18,755 nt of DNA from an uncultured Bacilli bacterium (GTDB lineage Bacteria > Bacillota_I > Bacilli_A > RF39 > UBA660), in the NCBI GenBank assembly GCA_947588795.1, contig CANPZJ010000007.1, positions 1-18,755 on the forward strand, read 5' to 3'. Below, piece after piece: positions 6,014 through 12,060 of the stretch; within the stretch, counting starts at the first letter, position 1; every line of letters starts with the position of its first letter. The notes under the pieces are model-generated. The model worked only from the letters and a program-made list of their open reading frames with translations, ran no database searches and was not told where the DNA came from. Made by a program: the position numbers and the translations under genes.

Positions 6014-8203
6014 TTAATTATGTATAAAATATTCTTTTAATTTTTCTTGTAAAGTAGTCTTTCTTCCTTCCCCATATTCATTAAATACTCCTTTATAAAA
6101 TGATGAGGGATCACCAATTAAAATTAAACTTTTTTTTGCTCTAGATACTCCTGTATATAATAATTTATTATAAAGCATGCTACTATATTGATAAGTAATT
6201 GGCATAATAACATGATCAAATTCACTACCTTGACTTTTATGAATGGTAATAGCATAAGCATGTCTAATATTTTTTAAATCTTTTTTAGGAACATTTACTA
6301 CATTACCATCAAAATCAATTGTTATCATATCTTTATGATTAAAATTACTAATATTTTTAATAAAACCAATATCACCATTAAAGACATTATTATCAGCATC
6401 ATTTACGAGTTGTAATACTTTATCGCCTTCTCTATAAATAATATCACCATAAGTAATTTTGCTTTGCCCCATATCCGGATTAAAAATACTTTCTAACATT
6501 AAATTTAAATTATCTATCCCATTTTCACCTTTATACATTGGGGCTAATACTTGTAAATTATTTTCATTAAAGCCTTTTTCTATTCCTTTTAAAACAATTT
6601 CTCTAATTAAATCTTTGATATTTTTACTATTTGTCACAATAAAATTATAATCATCTTTTTTATTAACAAATTCTTCTGGTATATCTTTATTTTTAATTTC
6701 TCTAGCTAAATAAGGTATATAAGAATTTTCACTTTGACGATAAATATAATCTAGATATATATAATTAAATAAATCACTATTTATTAGATCACTAAGTATT
6801 AAACCAGGGCCAACTGATGGAAGTTGGCTAACATCACCTACTAATATTAATTTAACATAACTATGTATTCCTTTAAGTAAAGCTTGAAATAAATTAACAT
6901 CAATCATACTTACTTCATCAACAATAATTAATTTTTGAAAATTTTTATTATTTTCATTAATACTAAATTCCCCAGATTCTTTATTCCATTTTAAAAATCT
7001 ATGGATAGTTGATGCTGGAAGACCTGTTGCCGTACTCATTTTTTTACTCGCTCTTCCTGTTGGAGCAAGTAAAGCAATTTGTTCTACTATATCTAAACTA
7101 GATAATCTATATTTTTCAATATATAATTTAACTATTGCATTAATAATTGTTGTTTTACCAGTACCAGGACCACCAGATATAATCGTAATATTATTATTTA
7201 ATGCTGAATTAATTGCTTTTCTTTGTTCATCATTATAAGTTATATTTAGTTTTTTTTCTAATTTTTTAATATCTTCTTCATAATCATATTTTTTTATTTC
7301 TTTACTATCTATTATTTTTAAATTTTGTGCTATATCTACTTCTGCTTCATAATTTTCTATTAAATAATATTTTTCCCCATCACTTACAATTAATAATTCA
7401 TCTTGTAGTTCTTGTAAATAACTTAAATATACTTCATAATCTAGTGATATATTAAATAATTTACCTAATATTTCATAAATATAACTATCACTATAATAAA
7501 CATCACCCATATTAAATGAAATTGCTTTCATACTTTCTAATATACAAGCTTTAACTCTTCTTTTATCAAGTTTATCTTCATTATTATTTAAAAATATTAT
7601 ATCAAGTCTTTTAAAATCAATAATATTATTAAATAAATAAATGTTATTTTCAATTATATCTTTAGTATCTCCCTTAAATTTAGTATATATTTTGGCGGCT
7701 TCTTCCATAGAGAATCCTAAATTTTTCAAACTTAAAATAATATCAGAGCTTTTTGAATAATTAATTATAGAATCATAGATTTTATCTCTTTTACTATCAT
7801 TCATACCTTCTACTTTATCTAAAGCAAATTTATTTTCTTTAATAACATCTATAGATTTATTACCATAGATTTCTACTATTTTTTCCGCAGTTTTTTTACC
7901 ACAGCCTTTAATAAATTTGCTAGATAAAAATTCGATAATATCATCTTTTTCATTAGGCATCATAATTTCATAACTAGTAATATTAAATTGTTTACCAAAT
8001 TTTTCATGATTTTTAAATTCTCCATTAATAGTTATTGGTGTTTCTAGCTTTAGTTCAGGAAATACGCCAGTTATTGTAATAGATTTTTTTAAATATTCTT
8101 TAGTTTCTTCATCAGTTTTAGAAATGCGAAAAAGTGCGACTAAGTAGCCGTTATCTTCATTATAATATATTTGACTTTTTATTTTACCAACAAATGTAAT
8201 CAT
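6014..8203 (-). CDS. recD2: RecD2-type ATP-dependent DNA helicase
   Basis: A 729-residue SF1B 5'-3' DNA helicase of the RecD2 (YrrC) type found in bacteria where RecD is not part of RecBCD; involved in DNA repair and replication-fork maintenance. The N-terminal RecD2-specific region includes an OB-like start and a helix-hairpin-helix segment (FIKGCGKKTAEKIVEIYG, about 97-114). Helicase motifs are Walker A GGPGTGKT (344-351), Walker B DEVSM (429-433), GDVSQLPSVGPG (456-467), IHKSQGSEF (654-662) and the late TGVSRAK (684-690). No SD precedes the ATG; instead a -10-like TACAAT ends exactly six bases upstream, suggesting a leaderless mRNA. In the ancestral state the next gene upstream was the tRNA into which the prophage inserted. 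Confidence 0.95.
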   Translation of the reverse strand: MITFVGKIKSQIYYNEDNGYLVALFRISKTDEETKEYLKKSITITGVFPELKLETPITINGEFKNHEKFGKQFNITSYEIMMPNEKDDIIEFLSSKFIKGCGKKTAEKIVEIYGNKSIDVIKENKFALDKVEGMNDSKRDKIYDSIINYSKSSDIILSLKNLGFSMEEAAKIYTKFKGDTKDIIENNIYLFNNIIDFKRLDIIFLNNNEDKLDKRRVKACILESMKAISFNMGDVYYSDSYIYEILGKLFNISLDYEVYLSYLQELQDELLIVSDGEKYYLIENYEAEVDIAQNLKIIDSKEIKKYDYEEDIKKLEKKLNITYNDEQRKAINSALNNNITIISGGPGTGKTTIINAIVKLYIEKYRLSSLDIVEQIALLAPTGRASKKMSTATGLPASTIHRFLKWNKESGEFSINENNKNFQKLIIVDEVSMIDVNLFQALLKGIHSYVKLILVGDVSQLPSVGPGLILSDLINSDLFNYIYLDYIYRQSENSYIPYLAREIKNKDIPEEFVNKKDDYNFIVTNSKNIKDLIREIVLKGIEKGFNENNLQVLAPMYKGENGIDNLNLMLESIFNPDMGQSKITYGDIIYREGDKVLQLVNDADNNVFNGDIGFIKNISNFNHKDMITIDFDGNVVNVPKKDLKNIRHAYAITIHKSQGSEFDHVIMPITYQYSSMLYNKLLYTGVSRAKKSLILIGDPSSFYKGVFNEYGEGRKTTLQEKLKEYFIHN

Positions 8204-8209
8204 AAATTA

Positions 8210-8238
8210 ATTGTACTAAATATATATCGAAAAGTCTA
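8210..8238 (-). promoter_or_regulatory. Candidate promoter giving a leaderless recD2 transcript
   Basis: Minus-strand TAGACT (8238-8233), a 17-base spacer, then TACAAT (8215-8210) match 4/6 and 5/6 of the sigma-A consensus. The predicted transcription start is base 8203, the A of the recD2 ATG. Confidence 0.45.
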
Positions 8239-8240
8239 AT

Positions 8241-8272
8241 AAAAAAAATAAAAAATCCCTAATTAAGGGATT
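8241..8272 (-). terminator. Original rho-independent terminator of the tRNA gene at the prophage target
   Basis: A perfect 7-bp stem AATCCCT/AGGGATT with a 5-base loop is followed on the minus strand by TTTTTATTTTTTTTATT. It begins 11 bases after the CCA of the tRNA 3' fragment, the usual distance for a tRNA gene terminator. Confidence 0.88.
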
Positions 8273-8283
8273 AAAATTCAATG

Positions 8284-8300
8284 TGGCGGAGCAGGAGAGA
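8284..8300 (-). other. Prophage attachment site: displaced 3' end of a tRNA (probably tRNA-Ser)
   Basis: On the minus strand TCTCTCCTGCTCCGCCA reads as the 3' end of a tRNA gene: T-stem 3' strand CTCTC, acceptor 3' strand CTGCTCC, discriminator G, encoded CCA. Discriminator G with a predicted GGAGCAG acceptor partner suggests tRNA-Ser. The expected T-loop sequence does not continue upstream (ATTT instead), so only the 3' end is present. Phage genes lie on one side, a tRNA-type terminator and recD2 on the other. This is the standard structure left by integrases that recombine at tRNA 3' ends. Confidence 0.85.
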
Positions 8301-8307
8301 AATAAAA

Positions 8308-8383
8308 ATATAATTTATATTAATTATTTTTTATTAATTTTATGCTATTTTAATTAGTTTTAATTTCATATAATTTATATTAA
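8308..8383. repeat. Pair of 16-bp direct repeats next to the att site
   Basis: ATATAATTTATATTAA occurs at 8308-8323 and again at 8368-8383, 60 bp apart, in the non-coding 140 bp between the att site and the endolysin terminator. They could be integrase or excisionase arm-type sites, but the DNA is extremely A+T-rich and chance is possible. I see no gene in this gap. Confidence 0.4.
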
Positions 8384-8442
8384 ATTTGAATTTTTAGTGT
8401 AAATTTAGTACCTAAATTTAAAAATCACATATTGTACTTTAT

Positions 8443-8478
8443 CAATAAAAAACAAGGTAGAGATTTATTCCCTACCTT
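8443..8478 (-). terminator. Rho-independent terminator after the endolysin gene (end of phage late operon)
   Basis: AAGGTAG/CTACCTT form a perfect 7-bp stem with an 11-base loop, beginning eight bases after the endolysin stop codon and followed on the minus strand by GTTTTTTATT. Confidence 0.85.
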
Positions 8479-8485
8479 ATTTGAT

Positions 8486-9295
8486 TTATGCTAATTTTAA
8501 TAACTTCTTCCAAGTCTTGTTTTTGGCATCTAATACACCATCTACTACACAGCCATTTGCTTTTTGAAATGCTTTAACTGCTGATTTAGTACCACTACCA
8601 AATATTCCATCTGCTCCACACTTGCCACAAGAATAGCCAAGTGATATTAAGTATGTTTGTAATACTTTTACAACCTTATGCTTACTATTCTTTTTAGTAG
8701 ATAATGTAACAGTCTTACTTAGTGTTTCTTTACCTGCTATGCCATCTACTTTAGCACCACAAGCACTTTGGACACCTTTTACAAAAGTTTTATAAGCACT
8801 ATCTGTTGGTGCTGGTGTAGGTGTTGGTTTTGGTATGTCAAAGTATGTATAGAAATCTTTAACATTACTTGAACGGCCTTTTCGTTCATCACCTCTATAT
8901 GTTCCACTAGTTCTACTATCTAAATGTATATAATTACTATCAATATAGCCTATACCTTTAAAGCCAAAATCTTGTGCTTTACAACAAACTTCTTTAGCAG
9001 GTATAGCTTTACCATTTTTATAGAATCGACAATCCATAGCAGTGCCTTTAGTATGTTGTCCACTACCGCTTCCACCTACACTTTTACTTTTATCATGTTC
9101 AGGACAACGATAACCACTTGAAATAATAATCTTATCATATCCATATTTATTCATAAAGTCTTGGACTTTATTAACATGATCTACATCGTATTTCGTTTCA
9201 TGATGTTTACTACATTTACATCTTAATTCACTAATATTTATATTTTTAGTTAATTGAGTCTTATCATTATATTTATATGTTTTTATATTACTCAT
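8486..9295 (-). CDS. Prophage endolysin: M15 peptidase plus peptidoglycan-binding repeats
   Basis: A 269-residue lysin. Residues about 16-150 form a zinc D,D-carboxypeptidase/L,D-endopeptidase domain of family M15 (M15_3 type): YRCPEHD, the SGQHTKGTAMD motif with ligands His81 and Asp88, and His124 in YIHLD. A Pro/Thr linker (about 155-164) leads to a cell-wall-binding part (about 170-269) with two peptidoglycan-binding-like repeats. The first is nearly the same as that of the M23 lysin at the left edge. I chose ATG 9295 over the in-frame start at 9328: it follows the holin stop by four bases and has SD AAGGGAG, which lies in the end of the holin gene, while the longer form would overlap holin coding. 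No signal peptide, so release depends on the holin. Confidence 0.93.
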   Translation of the reverse strand: MSNIKTYKYNDKTQLTKNINISELRCKCSKHHETKYDVDHVNKVQDFMNKYGYDKIIISSGYRCPEHDKSKSVGGSGSGQHTKGTAMDCRFYKNGKAIPAKEVCCKAQDFGFKGIGYIDSNYIHLDSRTSGTYRGDERKGRSSNVKDFYTYFDIPKPTPTPAPTDSAYKTFVKGVQSACGAKVDGIAGKETLSKTVTLSTKKNSKHKVVKVLQTYLISLGYSCGKCGADGIFGSGTKSAVKAFQKANGCVVDGVLDAKNKTWKKLLKLA

Positions 9296-9299
9296 AATA

Positions 9300-9500
9300 C
9301 TATTCTCCCTTCTTTTTATAATTAGCATTAGATATCATTAACACTGAGCCTAAAAACGCATCAAATGCTGTCATAATTGTTATTACAATGTCTGTATTAG
9401 CATAGTTAAAGCATTTTAATACGACACCAACAAATACTGTCAATGCTGGTAAAAATACTTGTGCTATGTACTTTAATACATCATAAGTTTTATTACTCAT
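9300..9500 (-). CDS. Phage holin (Hol44 / holin_5_2 type)
   Basis: A 66-residue protein with two membrane segments (about 9-29 and 36-56) and a charged C-terminus (NYKKKGE). The opening MSNKTYDVLKYIAQVFLPAL and the AFLGSVLMISNANY segment match the small Firmicutes phage holins of the Hol44 (superfamily V) type. Holins form membrane lesions that let the endolysin reach the wall at the end of the lytic cycle. I chose ATG 9500, which has a strong SD (AAAGGAG); the longer frame starting at 9539 would overlap the upstream gene. It is followed directly by the endolysin gene, the normal lysis-cassette order. Confidence 0.9.
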   Translation of the reverse strand: MSNKTYDVLKYIAQVFLPALTVFVGVVLKCFNYANTDIVITIMTAFDAFLGSVLMISNANYKKKGE

Positions 9501-9531
9501 CTTCTTCACTCCTTTCCAAAATAAAAACAGA

Positions 9532-9822
9532 TTACTCATCTGCCAACGATAGATTATACTCAGCTTTTTCTAATAATTTATTACAAAAGTCTTTCGTGTA
9601 ACTATCAAATCCTTCTTTAAGATAATCATCACATGTTTCTGTTCTTTGAATTAAAGGAGCATTACTAAAAATTAATGCTTGCAACGATGTTTTTTGCAAT
9701 TCATTCATTTTTGTATTTTGATTGTTAAACCATATTCCAATTGTTATGCCTACCCCTAAGATTGTAAAAAGCAGTGTCATCCACTGCCAATTTGCTTTTA
9801 ATAATTCTAATGTTTTTTCCAT
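9532..9822 (-). CDS. Small phage membrane protein of the lysis cassette, function unknown
   Basis: A 96-residue protein with a short amphipathic N-terminus, one membrane segment (about 13-32) and a soluble C-terminal domain of about 60 residues with two Cys residues (C64, C80). It starts with a good SD (AGAGGG) and lies between the receptor-binding-type genes and the holin. The topology suits a holin partner, an antiholin or a membrane-anchored accessory protein such as XhlA-like proteins, but I see no diagnostic motif, so the role is inferred from position only. Confidence 0.72.
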   Translation of the reverse strand: MEKTLELLKANWQWMTLLFTILGVGITIGIWFNNQNTKMNELQKTSLQALIFSNAPLIQRTETCDDYLKEGFDSYTKDFCNKLLEKAEYNLSLADE

Positions 9823-9861
9823 TTATTCCCTCTTTTCTTTATTTTTTAATTTTTTGACTTT

Positions 9862-10305
9862 TTAATTTTGTGCTATAAAAGATATTCCTGATAACGAAAT
9901 CGCATCAATTTTTTTATTTTGCATGTCCATAAAACTTATTATTCCATTTGAATTGATATTAACCCACACAAATGAATTACTATGATATGAAGTAGGAAGC
10001 ACAAATCTATTATAAGTTCCTGTTGGTCTGTATCCTTCTGGTAATGTAGTTATATTATTTTCTGATTGTTCTGTTTTATCAATAAGTCCAAATAGATAAA
10101 CTATGCCATTCTTTTTATAAGCCATTGGTTTGTCTGTATTAGAATTTGCTTCATAACCATTATTTAAATTTAAATTTACTGATGAAACATTTTCTAAATC
10201 ATTACTTATTTGATATATACCTTCTTCCATATGTTTTAGTCTTTCAGCTATTATTGCTGTTGTCGTTTTGGGTAAGTTTTCCCAATTTTGTGGTGTATAT
10301 GCCAT
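9862..10305 (-). CDS. Tail-tip/receptor-binding-type protein, paralogue 3 of 3
   Basis: A 147-residue protein. The first 30 residues (MAYTPQNWENLPKTTTAI then RLKHMEEGI) form a short module common at the N-terminus of Firmicutes phage tail-tip proteins and shared with the next two upstream genes. The C-terminal part (about 55-147) has the pattern KNGIVYLFGLI ... TLPEGYRP ... ISLSGISF, seen in many phage fibre and receptor-binding tips, probably a beta-rich trimeric domain. The ATG has no clear SD. Its 33-bp leader resembles that of the neighbouring paralogue. It likely helps the virion contact the cell surface; the receptor is unknown. Confidence 0.78.
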   Translation of the reverse strand: MAYTPQNWENLPKTTTAIIAERLKHMEEGIYQISNDLENVSSVNLNLNNGYEANSNTDKPMAYKKNGIVYLFGLIDKTEQSENNITTLPEGYRPTGTYNRFVLPTSYHSNSFVWVNINSNGIISFMDMQNKKIDAISLSGISFIAQN

Positions 10306-10338
10306 ATATTTTGTTATTTAGTTTTTTGTTCTCTATTT

Positions 10339-10803
10339 TTATTCATGAAATGTAATTTTGCATTCTTTTATTACGACTGATATTGTTGAATTGTTTGTAA
10401 AATAACTTTTGTTACTTACAAAATCTATATATATTAAATTGTTTGTTGCTATTTGTAAATCATGATAAAAGCCATCATTTGTCAGTTCATTATACTCTTG
10501 AATTGCATAGCCACCATCAGCATGTCTAACTCCAACTATCATTTTGTCAACTGTAAAGGACTTTATATTTTTTAAAGATTTTTCCACAGGTATGCAAAAA
10601 ACAAGTTGCGTTGCCGAAGAAGAAATAAAACCATTTGTAACAATATTTTTTTTGTTTTCAAAAGTATCTCCTTCTTTATAATATAATTCATTTAATAAAG
10701 ATTCATAATTATTATTGTTGGTATCTATTCCCTCTTCCATATGATTTAATGCATCTGGTGTTATTGGTGTCTTTGCTGTCCAATTTTGTTTTTCATAAGC
10801 CAT
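10339..10803 (-). CDS. Tail-tip/receptor-binding-type protein, paralogue 2 of 3
   Basis: A 154-residue protein beginning MAYEKQNWTAKTPITPDAL then NHMEEGI, clearly related to the start of paralogue 3, down to the shared codons around CAAAATTGG. The rest has no similarity I can see to either neighbour. The last 80 residues alternate hydrophobic and polar residues as in a beta-sandwich (for example LIYIDFVSNKSYFT, STISVVIKECKITF). No SD is visible before the ATG; the 26-base gap from the upstream gene resembles the leader of paralogue 3. Probably a phage adhesion or baseplate accessory protein, inferred from N-terminal module and place. Confidence 0.72.
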   Translation of the reverse strand: MAYEKQNWTAKTPITPDALNHMEEGIDTNNNNYESLLNELYYKEGDTFENKKNIVTNGFISSSATQLVFCIPVEKSLKNIKSFTVDKMIVGVRHADGGYAIQEYNELTNDGFYHDLQIATNNLIYIDFVSNKSYFTNNSTISVVIKECKITFHE

Positions 10804-10829
10804 ATTGTCGGCTTAATTATTTTCTTGCT

Positions 10830-11297
10830 CTATTTCCATCTTCCTATTGCTATAAATTTACAAATAGCAGTAAAACTATGTCTAGTAGAATTTGAAGTAA
10901 GGTAAAATCTATTATGCCATTTCGTTTTTGTTGCTCTATCTACAATATTAATATACATTATCCAATTTTCAGAAGTACTTAAAGTAATATTATCATAAAT
11001 CGGATCTTCAACAAAAGATTGTGGCAATGATTCGTCATTATTAATTTCAGTATAATATATACTTCCAGATTGAGTTTCTATACTTGTAGAAAATGATTTT
11101 GTTTTAGTGCAAATCATTATTCCATTTGAAAATTTAATATATTCACCATTCTCATTACTTCCATATTCAACTATTTTTGATATTTCAGTTTTTAAATTTT
11201 TGATTTCTTCTTTTGTAGTATTTATATCATTTAATAAATTTTCTGCTGTTAATGGTGTAGTTCTATCAGGTAAGTTTTTCCAATCGGTGTAATTCAT
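10830..11297 (-). CDS. Tail-fibre/receptor-binding-type protein, paralogue 1 of 3
   Basis: A 155-residue protein. The N-terminus (MNYTDWKNLPDRTTPLTAEN then LLNDI) is a diverged form of the module opening the next two genes. A short coiled coil follows (about 22-40), then a C-terminal domain starting GSNENGEYIKFSNGIMIC and ending FIAIGRWK, a pattern frequent in phage tail-fibre tips. I chose the ATG at 11297 over the in-frame start at 11327 because SD AAGGTGG fits it. This first gene of the trio has a real SD and lies just downstream of the CATA tract, promoter and hairpin leader. A small upstream frame ends exactly on its start codon (ATGA). Confidence 0.82.
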   Translation of the reverse strand: MNYTDWKNLPDRTTPLTAENLLNDINTTKEEIKNLKTEISKIVEYGSNENGEYIKFSNGIMICTKTKSFSTSIETQSGSIYYTEINNDESLPQSFVEDPIYDNITLSTSENWIMYINIVDRATKTKWHNRFYLTSNSTRHSFTAICKFIAIGRWK

Positions 11298-11318
11298 AGA
11301 GAACCACCTTCTAGTGTT

Positions 11319-11394
11319 AAAGAGCAAGTATAATAATTACTATGCCTTGCCCCCTTCCACTCTTGAGGTGCAATTACTAAATAACTGCACCCCC
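11319..11394 (-). ncRNA. Structured leader with two tandem related hairpins upstream of the receptor-binding-type genes
   Basis: The minus strand has two copies of TGGAAGGGGG, each running into a hairpin. The first has arms 11382-11391 and 11367-11376 (10 bp, loop of 5), extendable by two pairs. The second has GCAAG/CTTGC (11346-11350 / 11324-11328), an inner ATAGT/ATTAT stem with loop AATT, and outer G-rich pairs to 11355/11319. Both stems contain G-U wobbles that would be A-C mismatches in the plus-strand RNA, so the minus-strand RNA is the likely form. Over 11341-11426, 41 of 86 bases are G or C, well above the flanks. I know no matching RNA family. Confidence 0.5.
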
Positions 11395-11426
11395 TTCCAT
11401 TGAATTGATTGAATAGGCGCAAGCCC

Positions 11427-11480
11427 TGTATGTATGTATGTATGTATGTATGTATGTATGTATGTATGTATGTATGTATG
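11427..11480. repeat. Tetranucleotide microsatellite, 13.5 units (TGTA on plus, CATA on minus)
   Basis: Fifty-four bases without a single interruption, lying directly after a promoter-like -10 box on the minus strand and before the structured leader. Unit length 4 means each slippage event changes any reading frame across it, and its place at the predicted transcription start could also change promoter output. Confidence 0.98.
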
Positions 11481-11508
11481 AGCATATCATATCTACATAT
11501 CTTGTCAA
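11481..11508 (-). promoter_or_regulatory. Sigma-A-like promoter abutting the CATA tract
   Basis: Minus strand: perfect TTGACA (11508-11503), a 16-base spacer ending in TGA (extended -10 TG), then TATGCT (11486-11481). The predicted start lies about 7 bases later, inside the tetranucleotide tract. It would transcribe the structured leader, the three receptor-binding-type genes and the lysis cassette separately from the main tail operon. Confidence 0.5.
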
Positions 11509-11515
11509 TACTTTT

Positions 11516-11725
11516 TTACTTCTTTTTATCAGTTTTTTCATTTTCTTTTTCCTTCCTTTCTTTTTCCTGATAATCTTTGATTTCTTGATTTTCAATTTGA
11601 GTTAATTGAGAATATAGTTTTTCTAAAATTTGTTTCAAACAAAAAGCCGGTAATTCCGACTTATTCACTTCTTCAACTATTTTAGATTCAAATTCTCGTG
11701 CTTTTAATGATAAAGGTTTATCCAT
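11516..11725 (-). CDS. Small phage protein between tail hub and receptor-binding genes
   Basis: A 69-residue, highly charged protein. The first half (LKAREFESKIVEEVNKSELP then AFCLKQILEKLYSQL) resembles the short helical proteins found after tail genes in many Firmicutes prophages; the second half is a Lys/Glu-rich coiled-coil-like tail. The start has SD GGAAGG. It ends just upstream of the promoter and CATA tract. Its function is unknown; the family resemblance is from memory of similar prophage loci. Confidence 0.72.
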   Translation of the reverse strand: MDKPLSLKAREFESKIVEEVNKSELPAFCLKQILEKLYSQLTQIENQEIKDYQEKERKEKENEKTDKKK

Positions 11726-11749
11726 TTTCTACCTTCCTTTCTAATACCT

Positions 11750-12058
11750 TTATTCTTCGATTTCATTTTCTTCAAAAATATCTTCGGCATTTTGATATTT
11801 TTCAGTTGTTTTTAAATATTCATATGCTGATTTAATGTCTAATTTATCATTGTATTCAATTTTCATTTGACTAACAACTTTATAAATATCATCAGCATAT
11901 CTTATTTCATAATTTTTTTCTCGATTTCTTTGTTCTTGATTTACATATGAATTAATAATCAGAACAGTACCATAATTTACTATGTTTTTAATTTCGGCAA
12001 TTCTATGATAAGACATAGGTATGCCATTTTCTAATATAATTGTTTTTTTTAATGCCAT
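11750..12058 (-). CDS. Small tail-region protein
   Basis: A 102-residue protein starting two bases after the stop of the tail hub gene, whose last codons contain its SD (AAAGGA). The opening ALKKTIILENGIPMSYHRI and the following IINSYVNQEQR segment resemble a small protein common in tail or baseplate modules of clostridial and Bacilli phages. The C-terminus is acidic (EDIFEENEIEE). The tight coupling to the tail hub gene suggests a structural or assembly accessory role, but no function is established from the sequence. Confidence 0.76.
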   Translation of the reverse strand: MALKKTIILENGIPMSYHRIAEIKNIVNYGTVLIINSYVNQEQRNREKNYEIRYADDIYKVVSQMKIEYNDKLDIKSAYEYLKTTEKYQNAEDIFEENEIEE

Positions 12059-12060
12059 TT

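Larger units (their letters stand above)
11377..11541 (-). other. Open frame through the CATA tract, possible phase-variable leader ORF
   Basis: An ATG at 11541, preceded by AGGAAGG about 10 bases upstream, opens a basic 54-codon frame (MKKLIKRSKKVLTRYVDM...) that reads through the tetranucleotide tract as repeated HTYI and stops at 11377. One more repeat unit (or two fewer) would shift it into the frame that ends at 11294, overlapping the start of the first receptor-binding-type gene as ATGA. The translation is low in complexity and may not be a protein at all. Confidence 0.25.

Noticed and set aside
5811..6017. Hydrophobic 68-codon plus-strand frame
   Set aside because: It is antisense to the better-supported 50-residue gene at 5825-5977, which has an SD and terminator. 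The plus frame spans that terminator and has no SD.
8284..8300. A complete tRNA gene
   Set aside because: Only the last 17 bases match a tRNA. Upstream sequence lacks the T-loop, anticodon arm and 5' acceptor strand.
9862..11297. Diversity-generating retroelement acting on the receptor-binding genes
   Set aside because: No reverse transcriptase and no template/variable repeat pair are visible. The C-termini differ completely rather than at adenine positions. A retroelement outside the window cannot be excluded.
11427..11480. CRISPR or clustered-repeat array
   Set aside because: Units are 4 bases with no spacers; it is a microsatellite.
11294..11485. 63-codon frame starting at 11485 through the CATA tract as a gene of its own
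   Set aside because: Its ATG lies inside the -10 box and has no SD. The translation is repeat plus structured-leader sequence. It is kept only as the frame that a changed repeat number could join.
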